From: Enoplosus armatus
Lineage: Eukaryota; Chordata; Actinopteri; Centrarchiformes; Enoplosidae
Length of the DNA: 64,000 nt
Reading direction: 5' to 3'
Assembly (NCBI RefSeq): GCF_043641665.1
Contig: NW_027261191.1
Location: 51,904 to 115,903, forward strand
Position numbers and translations under genes: made by a program. The notes below the pieces were generated by a model that saw only the letters and a list, made by a program, of their open reading frames with translations, made no database searches and was not told the origin of the DNA. This document shows positions 20,539-32,800 of this stretch, piece after piece; the first letter of the stretch is position 1; each line of letters starts with the position of its first letter.

Positions 20539-20638
20539 AAGAGTCGGTCTAGACCTGCTCTATTTGTAAAGTGTCATGAGATGACTTTTGTTGTGATTTG
20601 GCGCTATATAAATAAAATTGAATTGAATTGAATTGAAA

Positions 20639-21147
20639 AGAAATATTTCATTAAGAATATCTGTCCTAAATGATGATCTGCCAGATCTCATGCTTGTTAG
20701 TGCTGCAAAGCTGTCAGATGCAATAACAGTGTTATTTATTTCCTTCTCTTCTATCCACTGCAAGGCCAATAATATTGCCAATAGCTCTGAGGTATACTGA
20801 CAAGTGGTCTGACACTCTTTTCCTAATATATGATTCAGTCACTCGGATATAAGCTGCTGCACCTGCACACCCTGTAACAGGATCTTTGGAGCCATCTGTG
20901 AATATGAACACAGAGTCTGAAAAATGCTGATCAAACTTTGCGGCATACTGAAAGTTGCTTTGACTTGTCCTTCAATTGCTGCTGTATATTGAGGTCTATA
21001 CTTGGCAAGGAGAACAACCAGGGAAGAATGGAAGAAATTGAAACTGTGGGGCTGTACTGTAATTGATGGCCTTTGCATCACCAATCCACCCAAAACTTTT
21101 GTCTCATTATGTTCCCAGCATTCTGTTAAAACACTTTTGGCAGGATG
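20639..21147 (-). pseudogene. RNase H domain remnant of an I/Nimb-type LINE, unit 1
   Basis: The minus strand encodes pieces of an RNase H fold: FIFTDGSKDPVTGCAGAAAY with the first catalytic Asp, SVYTSELLAILLALQW with the Glu, and NNTVIASDSFAAL with another Asp. In this unit a 2-bp deletion near 20799 (TATACT against TATATACT in unit 2) breaks the frame. The domain is cut by the 3' end of the esterase-type LINE. RNase H domains of this kind occur in I-group LINEs. Confidence 0.7.
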
Positions 21148-21668
21148 TGTCATGTCTCGTCATTTACGTTAAGTTACCGTTTTTGTCTCATTTAGTCATG
21201 TTGTCTTGTCATTTCCTGTTTTATTTTGTAGTATTGTGTGCCCTCTCGTTTCAGAACATTTTACTTCCTGCCCTCGTGTTTCCCGCCTTTGTGATTGTCA
21301 GTCCCCCTGATTGTTTCCACCTGTGTTCACTCACCTCATGTTTAAATAGTCTGCGTCTCCCTTTGTCTTGTGGCAGTTTGTCTTGTCCTCAGTGCCATGA
21401 TAACCAGCGGTAATTCCATGTCAAGATTTCCTGTTAGTCCCTGTGTGAGTTGTTTCAGTGTTCTTGTTAATTTGTTCACTTTACTGTCTTGTTTTTCCTA
21501 GTTTTGTTCCTCCACTTTTTGGGAGTGATTTTCTGTTGTTAACTTTGTAGATATCTCTTGCTTTGTCAAGCTTCATATTTTGTTATAAATAAATACTCTT
21601 TATTATATATTTGTACTTTGTTTGAGTCGTGTGTGTGGGTTCATTTTTTGCCTTGCTCAGTCGTGACA
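21148..21668 (+). mobile_element. Solo LTR (521 bp), unit 1
   Basis: Starts TGTCATGTCTCG and ends GTCGTGACA, so it has TG...CA termini. It has a TATA-like TTTAAATAG near 21341 and AATAAATA near 21588 in plus orientation. Flanks GGATG and AGATG form an imperfect 5-bp target duplication. No internal retrotransposon sequence is attached. The composition resembles Gypsy-type LTRs of fish, but the family is not certain. Confidence 0.7.
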
Positions 21669-23287
21669 AGATGCATATCAGAATCAGAAACTGTTTATTA
21701 CTAAGTAACATACATTACAAGGAATTTGCCGTGGTCTGAAGGTGCTATTGTTTTGACAACAAATATGTAGAATATAAAAGGTAAAATAAAAATAAGATAA
21801 GATAAATAACAAACAGTGTAGTGACCAAAATAAAGTGTCCAGTAGGGGGTGGGTGCGTTAATGTAACGCAGGGGGGACAGGGGTGATGTACGTTAATATA
21901 ACGTATAACTTGTGTTTGTGTTCGGGGGGGGGTCAATGTAAGTTCGTCAGGTTGACTGCAGAGGGGAAGAAACTGTTTTTGTGGTGGGAGGTTTTGGTCT
22001 TGATGGACCGCAGCCTCCTGCCAGAGGGGAGGGGGTCGAACAGATGGTGTCCAGGGTGGGAGGGGTCAGCAGCGATCTTCCCTGCTCTCCTCAGGGTCCT
22101 GGAGGAGTACAGGTCCTGAAGAGATGATGTTCAGCTCCCTCAGGAGCTTGACGGAGCTTGACGGACTGGTGACTGGAGGTGCAGCTGTTGGTGTACAGGG
22201 AGAAGAGTAGAGGAGAAAGAACACAGCCTTGAGGGGAGCCGATGCTGATCGTCCGCGAGTCTGAGACGTGTTTCCCCAGCTTCACGTGCTGCTTCCTGTC
22301 AGACAGGAAATCTGTGATCCACCTGCAGGTGGGGTCAGGCACGTTCAGCTGGGAGAGCTTGTCCTGAAGAAGAGCCGGGACGATCGTGTTGAAGGCAGAG
22401 CTGAAGTCCACGAACAGGATCCTGGCATAGGATCCTGCGGAGTCCAGGTGCTGGAGGATGAAGTGTAGGGCCAAGTTGACGGCGTCGTCTACAGACCTGT
22501 TGGCTCTGTAGGCGAACTGCAGGGGGTCCAGCAGAGGGTCGGTGATGGATTTGAGGTGGGACAAAACCAGGCGTTCAAATGATTTCATGACCACAGAGGT
22601 CAGGGCGACGGGTGTGTAGTCATTTAATCCTGTGGGCCCTGGTTTTTTGGGGACGGAGATGATGGTGGAGGCCTTGAAGCAGGCTGGCACGTGGCATGTC
22701 TCCAGTGAGGTGTTGAAGAGGCTCTTGGCTTGTAGTTGGTGATCTGTCTGAGCCCCCTCCACACAGAAGCAGAGTCGTTGGAGGAGAACTGGTCTTGTAG
22801 TCTCTCTGAGTACAGTCGTTTAGCTTCCCTCACCGCCTTGCTAAACTTGTACTTGGCTTCCTTAAACTCTGCTCTGTTGCCACTCTTAAACGCCTCTTCC
22901 TTTTCCAACCTCAGCTGTCGCAGTCTTTCTGTGAACCAGGGTTTGTCGTTGTTATAACTCACCCTGGTCCGAGTTGGTACGCAGCAGTCCTCACAGAAGC
23001 TGATATATGAAGTCACAACCTCTGTGTACTCATCCAGACTGTTGGTAGCAGTCCTGAAAACATCCCAGTCAGTACAGTCCAAACACGCCTTCAGGTCCTC
23101 TGCAGCTTCACTGGTCCACTTCTTCGAAGTTCTCGCAACAGACTTAGAAAGTTTTAATTTCTGCCTGTATGCAGGAATCAGGTGGACTATGTCATGGTCA
23201 GAGTGTCCCAATGCAGCGCGGGTGACGGCGTGAAAAGCGTTAATGACTGTGGTGTAACAGTGATCCAGAGTCCAAATATACAACTGA
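21669..23287 (-). pseudogene. L2/CR1-group LINE remnant, unit 2
   Basis: Same remnant as at the left window edge, here with its complete 3' end (TTTCTGATTCTGAT read on the minus strand, from about 21690). The broken RT ORFs are at 22091-22762 and 22624-23304. It abuts the solo LTR that ends at 21668. Confidence 0.8.
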
Positions 23288-23471
23288 GCGCCACAGGAAA
23301 TCATTCCTGCCTGTGGCCATCAAACTGTTCAACTCCTCCCTCAGAGTGTCAGACACTCAGAAGAAACAGACTGGAAATCTGGACCTGCTTCTACATATAC
23401 TACCTCACTATTACTTATTCTTAAATGTCAGTGCAATACATATATGGTCAAACACAATAGTGCAATACATA

Positions 23472-25108
23472 CAGTGCATCCGGAAAGTATTCACAGCGCT
23501 TCACTTTTTCCACATTTTGTTATGTTGCAGCCTTATACCAAAATGGATTAAATTCATTTTTTTCCTCAAAATTCTACACACAACACCCCATAATGACAAC
23601 GTGAAAAAAGTTTATTTGAGATTTTTGCAAATTTATTAAAAATAAAAAACCTGAGAAATCACATGTACATAAGTATTCACAGCCTTTGCTCAATACTTTG
23701 TTGATGCACCTTTGGCAGCAATTACAGCCTCAAGTCTTTTTGAATATGATGCCACAAGCTTGGCACACCTATCTTTGGGCAGTTTCACCCATTCCTCTTT
23801 GCAGCACCTCTCAAGCTCCATCAGGTTGGATGGGAAGCGTCGGTGCACAGCCATTTTCAGATCTCTCCAGAGATGTTCAATCGGATTCAAGTCTGGGCTC
23901 TGGCTGGGCCACTCAAGGACATTCACAGAGTTGTCCTGAAGCCACTCCTTTGATATCTTGGCTGTGTGCTTAGGGTCGTTGTCCTGCTGAAAGATAAACC
24001 GTCGCCCCAGTCTGAGGTCAAGAGCGCTCTGGAGCAGGTTTTCATCCAGGATGTCTCTGTACTTTGCTGCATTCATCTTTCCCTCTATCCTGACTAGTCT
24101 CCCAGTTCCTGCCGCTGAAAAACATCCCCACAGCATGATGCTGCCACCACCATGCTTCACTGTAGGGATGGTATTGGCCTGGTGATGAGCGGTGCCTGGT
24201 TTCCTCCAAACGTGACGCCTGGCATTCACACCAAAGAGTTCAATCTTTGTCTCATCAGACCAGAGAATTTTGTTTCTCATGGTCTGAGAGTCCTTCAGGT
24301 GCCTTTTGGCAAACTCCAGGTGGGCTGCTATGTGCCTTTTACTAAGGAGTGGCTTCCGTCTGGCCACTCTACCATACAGGCCTGATTGGTGGATTGCTGC
24401 AGAGATGGTTGTCCTTCTGGAAGGTTCTCCTCTCTCCACAGAGGAACTCTGGAGCTCTGACAGAGTGACCATCAGGTTCTTGGTCACCTCCCTGACTAAG
24501 GCCCTTCTCCCCCGATTACTCAGTTTAGATGGCCGGCCAGCTCTAGGAAGAGTCCTGGTGGTTCCGAACTTCTTCCACTTACGGATGATGGAGGCCACTG
24601 TGCTCATTGGGACCTTCAAAGCAGCAGAAATTTTTCTGTAACCTTCCCCAGATTTGTGCCTCGAGACAATCCTGTCTCGGAGGTCTACAGACAATTCCTT
24701 TGACTTCATGCTTGGTTTGTGCTCTGACATGCACTGTCAACTGTGGGACCTTATATAGACAGGTGTGTGCCTTTCCAAATCATGTCCAATCAACTGAATT
24801 TACCACAGGTGGACTCCAATTAAGCTGCAGAAACATCTCAAGGATGATCAGTGGAAACAGGATGCACCTGAGCTCAATTTTGAGCTTCATGGCAAAGGCT
24901 GTGAATACTTATGTACATGTGATTTCTTAGTTTTTTATTTTTAATAAATTTGCAAAAATTTCAAAAAAACTTTTTTCACATTGTCATTATGGGGTGTTGT
25001 GTGTAGAATTTTGAGGAAAAAAATTAATTTAATCCATTTTGGAATAAGGGTGTAACATAACAAAATGTGGAAAAAGTGAAGCGCCGTGAATACTTTCCGG
25101 ATGCACTG
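23472..25108 (-). mobile_element. Complete Tc1-like DNA transposon, unit 2 (1637 bp)
   Basis: Same element with the same TA flanks and inverted repeats. It contains the undisturbed GTCCA site (24784-24788) at which the retrovirus inserted in unit 3. Confidence 0.93.
23690..24730 (-). CDS. Tc1-like transposase, unit 2
   Basis: 346-residue ORF whose translation is identical to the unit 1 transposase, with DD34E residues D159, D250 and E285 intact. It is present through the segmental duplication, not an independent transposition, because the flanks are also duplicated. Confidence 0.93.
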   Translation of the reverse strand: MSEHKPSMKSKELSVDLRDRIVSRHKSGEGYRKISAALKVPMSTVASIIRKWKKFGTTRTLPRAGRPSKLSNRGRRALVREVTKNLMVTLSELQSSSVERGEPSRRTTISAAIHQSGLYGRVARRKPLLSKRHIAAHLEFAKRHLKDSQTMRNKILWSDETKIELFGVNARRHVWRKPGTAHHQANTIPTVKHGGGSIMLWGCFSAAGTGRLVRIEGKMNAAKYRDILDENLLQSALDLRLGRRFIFQQDNDPKHTAKISKEWLQDNSVNVLEWPSQSPDLNPIEHLWRDLKMAVHRRFPSNLMELERCCKEEWVKLPKDRCAKLVASYSKRLEAVIAAKGASTKY

Positions 25109-25111
25109 TAC

Positions 25112-25158
<47 letters not shown>

Positions 25159-25381
25159 CATACATATACATTGCTATTGTATATATTTTTTACTTTTATT
25201 TTTCATATTTGAAAATATTGTAAATGTGTATATTTTTATTTTCTATTTCTCATTTTTATATTTTTTACATACTTTCATTTCTAATTTATGCTGCTTTCTA
25301 CTCTTGAATGGGAGCACCGGTACTGTACAATTTCCCCCTGGGGATCAATAAAGTATTTCTGATTCTGAATCTGATTCTGAT

Positions 25382-25673
25382 ATCCAATGTTATCCACATT
25401 CCTTTCAGTCCATTCTCTTTTCTGCTCCACAAGTGGCAAGTCCACATTGGGATGAAAATTACCCCACACAATATTTAGCCCATAATCTAACCCATTTAAA
25501 CCATATTCGACTGCTACTGTATCAATATTCCAACCAAGTCCTTTACGTTGTTGTGAATATTCCCAACAACCACACAGCACATTTGTTGCAGGTTGTTCCT
25601 CATCAGATCCCTTTAACTTAACCCAATATGCTTTAAACAGTCTATGGCTCACAACGATGCCTCCTCCAACCGG
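25382..25673 (-). other. Unidentified coding-like remnant, unit 2
   Basis: Second copy, with an unchanged translation. It is cut at the same place by the LINE 3' end. Confidence 0.35.
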
Positions 25674-26875
25674 GTTGCCAGACCTTGTTGCTCAAGTCAC
25701 TAAACTGTAATTACAATTTGAATTGTTAATTATATATACACGCGAAAGGTTCATAATTAACAAACCAATCCTTCACTTAAAAACTAAAATGGCATCTAAT
25801 CAACTGTATTCAGACATGGTTGATTACCAAAATTATTCTAGACAGATAGAGGTTTTTCTGCAGCCTGGCAACCTACAGCATCGACAATACCTCCCATTCA
25901 GTCATACACAAATGTCATGAATAAGCCATATATGACATATTTGATGAGCCAAAGAAAACTTGTTTTAATCTTATTTTATTAGATGATTAGATGCCTAAAA
26001 GAAAATCTAAATTTCACAAAAATACAACACAAAATGCAAGACAACTCACATTTATCCACGTCACCTTACATCAGCATAACATTACAAATGATGGGACCTA
26101 TTAATCCATTCTTGAATATATGAGATATGCACATGTATACATAAACTATAAGCATGACTGTAAACATACATGTATACAATGTTCAGTATGTACTTCAAGG
26201 CAAACATTCTCAAACGATAACTTCAATAACTCGCGTATGAGATTAATTGTTTATTTATGTACAATGCTTGTATTACAAGTTTTTCATTTCATAATAACTT
26301 CACATGACACTGCAAGAAAACAAACAGAAAATGTCTTTTGTAAGACTAAGATAGCTTTTTTGACCATTACACACATTACTGGACGTTCTTTTAACAAATC
26401 CTTCCTGTACACACACACACACATATACCATGTTAACACATTTTAGAGGTCAAAGTGCACTGCTGCTGCCATTGCAGCACAACTGAGGCAGAGGTGATTA
26501 GTTGGTCAATTATTTAAGGGAACCGTTAAGTTTGTGGCCATCATCAGTGTCTATCTTCAGGTAGTCTGACTCACCGGATGTAGGCTGTTGGGATAAGACT
26601 GCCATTGGCCAACTATTTCAGTCTGCGTGTTACCGTTTTGCAAGGGCACAGTCACTGCATCCTGGGCTTAGCGCTGTCCAAGACGATTGTGATTGGTTTA
26701 AAGAAATACAAACAAGCCAGAGCGTTTTTTTCTCCTGTCCCAGAATGATAATGGGTTGAGCTAGACCTTTCTCCGAAGTGTGGAGATAGGTCTGGCTATG
26801 TAAGCCAACTATTCTCCTATACTGGGCTGAGGACCACCATTAAGTTAGGGCGTATTGGATTGCTTTTTTTAGTGT

Positions 26876-29800
26876 TTAGTTCCCTCCCTCCACAGAGTGA
26901 TACCTTTTTGCCCTCATTGCCATCCCAGCCTCGTAGATTGCTAACTGCAGAGCTGCTCCGGCTGGTGACTTAGAAAAGCCCTCCTCTGAGATGTAGTTTA
27001 TCTTCAGGTAACCCCCCGGCCTATGCAGAGCCACTCCATGGAGGTGGGAGAAGAGCAGCGGTAAGTCACTTGTCAGCGTGTAGTGAGATACCAGCCTCAG
27101 CTCAGTGGGAATGTCTGTTTCCTCAGAGTACTCAAAAATGGCCGCCATGTATTTGGACATGTCCTGGCCCCTGGCTTTGGCTCGTCCCACCTCCTCTCCG
27201 ACAAGTCTGATGGCTACATCAGAGCTGAAGGCGTTGGACCCAAAGTCCAGCCCTCTGTCTGCCTCATCTTTGTTGTCACCCTCTGGCTCTGGCTTAGGTC
27301 TGCGATTGAAGCCCCAAGAACAGATCACCAAGATAAAGTCGCTCTCCCGGATCTGACGGCAGTGCCAGGCCATACTGCCCTCCTCAGCCACGCTCAGAGA
27401 GTCCCACAGGTCCAAGCACACCTGGGAAGAACAAAGGAGAACACTGTCACGACAAAGTGTTCTAATAACACATTTTACACACCCCTATTTCATATTAAAG
27501 AAAAGATTGAAACACAGAAATTGTCAATATAATAATTAGCTTTGTAAGATGACAGTTATCCTTTTTTGTATTTCCGTCCTAGCCTTGTGGACAGTGGACC
27601 CTTGGGGGCTTACTGGGGTGGGGGGTGGGGTTTCCCATCCAGTCTACATGTGTTTTGTGGACTTGGAGAAGGCTTATGACCGTGTCCCCGGGGGGTCCTG
27701 TGAGGGGTACTGTGGGAGTATGGGGTCATCGGGGCCGTTGCTACAAGCCACCTGGTCCTTATATGTATATGTGTATATATATATATATATATACTGTATA
27801 TATATATATATATAGTGCAAGCTGTATCTGTATATTCTGCACAAAAGTCAAATACGTTTTCGATGGGTGTCCCTTGTCACAGATTCTGTTTGTGATATTC
27901 ATGGACAGGATCTCAAGGCACAGCCGGGAGAGGAGAGTGTTTGGTTTGGGGACTTCAGAATTGCTTCTCTGCTCTCTGCAGATGATGTGGCTCTGTTGGC
28001 TTCATCAGATTGTGACCCACAGCATGCACTGGGGCGGTTTGCAGCCGAGTGCAAAGTGGTCGTGATGAGAGTCAGCATCTCCAAGTCCGAGGACATGGTT
28101 CTCTCCTGGAAAAAGGTGGATTGCTCCCTGCCTGAGCAATCTGAGTTACTGCCTCAAGCAGGGAGTTCAAGTATCTCGGGGTCTTGTTCACAAGTGAGAG
28201 TAAAATAGAGCGTGAGATCGACCAGCGGATTGATGCGGTGTCAGCACTAATGCAGGTGTTGTATTGAACTGTTGTGGTGAAGAGGGAGCTAAGCCGGAAG
28301 GCAAAGCTTTTGATTTACCACTCGATCTACCTTCCAACCCCTAGCTATGGTCATGAGCTTTGGGTAAGGACCGAAAGAATGAGATTGGGTATACAAGCGA
28401 CCGAAATGAGTTTCCTCATCAAGGTGGCTGGGGTCAGCCTTAGAGATAGGGGGAGGACCTCAAAAGGGATCCGAAGGGAGCTCGGAGTAGAGCCGCTGCT
28501 CCTTTGCATCGAAAGGAGCCAGTTGAGGTGGTTCGGGCATCTGATCAGGATGAATCCTGAGCGCCTTCCTTTGGAGGATTTCTGGACATGTCCAACTGGT
28601 AGGAGACCCCGGGTTAGACCCAGAACACGTTGGAGGGATTACATATCTCATCTGGCCTGGGAACGCCTCGAGATCTCCCTAGAAAACATTGCTAGGGAGA
28701 GGGATGTCTGGACCACCTTGGTTAGCCTGCTGCCACCGCGTGCCCGGCCCCGGATAAGCAGTAGAAAATGAATGGATGGATGTATTCATAATTTGTTTCT
28801 GCCTGTCCGATTCCACTGAATCAGCACACCTGTAGGAAAAGGCATTAGAGCCACGACATGTCATGTCCACTACCTGAGTGGCCATGTGTTGTTGTATGAA
28901 GGCCCCTAACTGCATGACAGCTTTGACATGAGCGGGCCCATCATAACTGCTGTAGCAAATCAGAAGACGAGGAGGGGTCAGCCTGTTTCTGGGCAATGCC
29001 ATCACTTCCTCCTGAGTCCCGCTTTCTTGATGCTGCTTGATAACATCTGAATGGATGAAAATAAGAAATCTGGTTGTATTTCACATCATGCCAGTAATGG
29101 AAAAGACAGAACAGAGGTACAAGAAAGGTTCTCTGTCAAATGGTGTAAAATGGATTATTATCATGACTTATTTTGATTAGCTTTCATGAAATGCAAGCAG
29201 TGATTTTACATGAAGTATTTGGTTTGTCTTCGCACCTGGTTTTATGTCAAGTTTCTTCATCTGCAGCTTGGGCCTCCTCCTGGTGAGAGCAGCCAGTAAG
29301 ACTACAAGTATGGCTACCACAGCCAGGCCCAGTGGAAGCATCAAAGCCCAGGAGAGAGTGACAGAGAGTTGCAAGGCACCTTCTGAGGAGTGGGGAGTTG
29401 TGATTACATGATAATTCAGTGACAGACCTTAAAGAAGTAGTTTGACATTTTGGAAAATGCGTTACTAATTACTGCCGAGAGTTAAAATGAGATGATTGAT
29501 ACCACTGTCATGCCTGTGTGCTAATTATGGAGCTAGAGCTGGGAGTAGATTATTTTAGTTTAGCATAAAGACTGGAAGCATAATAAGAATATTTCCCCAA
29601 ATTCCAAAGTATTACTTAAAGGGATGAAAGACTGATGGGATTGATCACACATGTATTAAATATACACAGACTGTATTCATGGTCCAACAGACACTTAAAT
29701 ATTATATCACTTATATCTCCACAACAAAATGAAAAGAGAGGTTTGCATAGCACCTACTATGATGCATAGTGATTGTGTGGATCAGCAGCAATAAAACAAC

Positions 29801-32800
29801 CTCCCCCACCTTTTTGAATGTGCATGACTTGAACACTGAATGTTTTCCTCACTGCATCCACTTCGTTAGCTGCAATCTGTGAAACAAGAAATGTTGAGCA
29901 TGACAGTTCATTCTTGACCTTGTAGATTGACAAAATAAACTTCTTTTGGGGGCCACTTGGGGGCAGCGCAACAAGCTGTAAACAAAACACTGACACATCA
30001 CCTTATAAAGTTGATATATCGACTGTGTTGGCTAACAGCCTATTTATCCAGAAGACATGGAGCAACATTAGCATTAATTTGGGGTTGTGATGATGAATGC
30101 AAGTCCAATATTCACTCTCCTTTTATCTCTGTTTTGCTCTCCACCAGCTCTTGAGGGGAAATATCTGGCTAAATGCTAAATGCCGATGGTTGAAAATTAA
30201 TGCATAAAATATATAGATAGTCCATATAATACATATTTTTTGAGACTGGTATTTCAATATAATTTATTAAACACAAAGCCCCTGAGATTAGGTTGAAAAC
30301 AGTTGTAGTTTTATATATTATGCAATCAGTGTTAAGGATAGAATAGTTATAATCCACTTTTATTTTACCTCACAAGTGTAATTGGTTCCTTCTTGAAGGC
30401 CATTCAGCTGATAGCTGTGATGAGTTTTGTTGTTGGTGGAATTCTAAGGAAATTAAATACAAGTATTCAGTTCACTTAATTATCAAATAGTTCCGTAATA
30501 CACATAATAGAAGCAAGGCATTGGCAAAATATAAAGCTGCAGAAGTTGAAACAACTCACAGGTGTTATGTCTGTGTATTTCATTATGCCGTTTGCGTAAC
30601 ACAGTGAGAAGTAGCTTCTGATGCCCAGGTTCGGGGGAGCCAGGTTAAAGGTCACTATGATGGCAGTCCCTTCATGTTGGACCTCAATATATTTGGGATA
30701 CCAGTCTACAACCAGACCATAAAATATTGACATGATGTCAAGCTGATCATAAGAAGAAACGGTAACGCTTCATTTTACAGGTCCGCAAATTTCATGATAA
30801 GTAGGTGATAATTACATGCATACATACATTTCAAGGAAAGTAATACGAAGTTAACTGATATCTAGATAGTTCCTACTAGCTAAACCCTGTTCCGTTGCCA
30901 TCTCATCTGTCTCCGGTTCTGGTGCCCATTCCGGCGCCACTCCCCCACTGGGTCCCCCCACCCCGGACTTGAAAACCTTCTCCTCCTGCAGGGCCAAAGC
31001 TCCTGTGCTAGCTTCCAGACCCTTGTCGGTAGCACAGGGAAGACTTTGTTTTCCTCCTGGGCAGATCGACTTCAGGGCTAACCCCCTTCACTTTTACCCA
31101 ACAGCTGGGAAGCAAAACGCAGGAATTTCTTGGTTATTGAAGAGCTGCAGCATTTATTCATGGATTGATAGATTTTCAGCAAGTTTAACTTTTGTGAAAA
31201 ATCGAACCGCAACTGCTTATTAGGAAAGAGCACAATATAATTCTTAAATAATTTTGCAGTAATTTTGGACACATTTAGGGGTAATTTGGGGATAATTTCA
31301 AAGAAATTTCAAATACGTAACTTGCTAATTATCACCTACTTTCCATGAAATTTGTGGACCTGTAAATTGAAGCATTACCGAAGAAGGAAAACATTTATTG
31401 TTATACCAGACTTTATTTGGGAACTATGAGAAATTCTCACCTTTTTTGCACTGCTCAAGACCGTTCTTCTCTGCACATGCTGCAAAACCAGCGCATATTA
31501 CTATAAATTCACCATTGTTTTGACAATAGTCTTACTGAAAGATATATGATGAAAAGGGCAAAGTTTAGAGAGCAGAGAGCTTTCTGGGGACAGAGCAGGA
31601 GATGTCATTATATGTACAGTAAATAAGCCAAGAGAAGGAGGGATTTAGATTTTGAAGGTTACCCTGAAGCAACCACAAAGTTCACTGAAACTGTGTGTGT
31701 GTGTGTGTGTGTGTGCTTTATGAGATAATATCTAGTCTAGAGCTTAAAGTAGTCTTACAGCGTGTGGAAAAGATCTTGCTGTGGTAGAACCTCTCCCACT
31801 CCTCAGGCACTGGCAGAGCCATGACGGTAACAGCATACTGGGACCCAAGGGAGAGGCCGGGGAAAGGGTCTGACTTGTACACCTGCAGAATTCAGTGGCA
31901 ATTATGACTTCAAACACACTGCACACTTATCTGATAAGCTGAGATAAGAGTTTTTGACATATTCTTTATTAGTGGTTAAATAGAACGGCTTTCTCATACA
32001 AAGTCTCATATATATTGCTGTTATATATTATATATATTCATCCATCTATTTGCTATACCCACTTATCCTTGAGAGTCACAGGGGGGCTACAGCCAATCCC
32101 AGCTGACATATGTTTATCAACACTTTCCCCAAAGAATTGTTGAGTCGAGTTGCCATTTTATGTGATGTGACGTTGTGTGTTTTTGATTGAATTTGAACTT
32201 TTTACTTACTTTTTTGTAGGATGATTTGATTTGAGCATATGCAGATTTGGATATGAGACTTGGACTTGGTTATGGTCAGATTTGCCTCCCAGAGTACCAG
32301 AATACTAGTACAGAGTGGTCATTGCAGCCTGTAGCTCTGGTACTAACTTGTGGTTCTTTCATGAAACATTTACCATTAAATAGATATCACGTTTTTTAAA
32401 ACATGATCCCTGTCTTTCATAGGCAACAATATGGTGTTTATGCATTGCAGTTCTTAAAAGTCACTTGTTGGTTTAACACTTGCTACACTTTAACAATTTC
32501 ACACTTTTCTTTATTGTATGATGACGCCTCAAGGACATGTATGGATGTGTTAATGACCTTTGGTATGGTCCAGAATACTTAAATAATCTGTTGATTTCAT
32601 GAGTCTGTTCTTAAAGCTGTGTTATTATTGGTTCTGTTAGTTAAATTATAAAGCTTGTATGTAAGGTGAAGCATGCTTTAGTGAAGTAATGCTAGATTAA
32701 AGCTGCATTTCATGTGTGATTTGTGCTATTTTCCAATGCTTTATGCGAATACATATTTCATATACATATTCTATAGGTGAGTTCAAATGCTCACCTATAG

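Larger units (their letters stand above)
13431..20638 (+). mobile_element. CR1/L2-group LINE with esterase ORF, internally deleted and split by L1, unit 1
   Basis: The left part (13431-14529) carries an esterase-like ORF1, then the very start of an endonuclease domain (KCGLLNIRSLSSKAVLVNKL), then a pyrimidine-rich 3' region. The right part (20539-20638) resumes after the L1 with the 3' end TTTGGCGCTATATAAATAAA and a TTGAA repeat tail. Nearly all of ORF2 is missing, so the element is a deletion derivative. Confidence 0.75.
1..21797. repeat. 21.8-kb tandem unit, copy 1 (left end cut by window)
   Basis: The sequence from base 1 reappears at 21798 and again at 43592, with all genes and transposons in the same order and orientation. 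Copies 1 and 2 differ by only a few substitutions that I could find (for example 203, 4031, 4186, 17321, 18830) and by short microsatellite indels. The unit contains the 3' half of an IL-17 receptor D-like gene plus stacked transposons. Base 1 is an arbitrary phase of the repeat: the true breakpoint is not visible because the repeat fills the window. Confidence 0.95.
23288..25381 (+). repeat. 3' end of a plus-strand L2/CR1-group LINE, split by Tc1, unit 2
   Basis: Second copy of the split LINE 3' end (23288-23469 and 25111-25381). The TA microsatellite just right of the Tc1 element is 8 bp longer than in unit 1. Confidence 0.75.
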
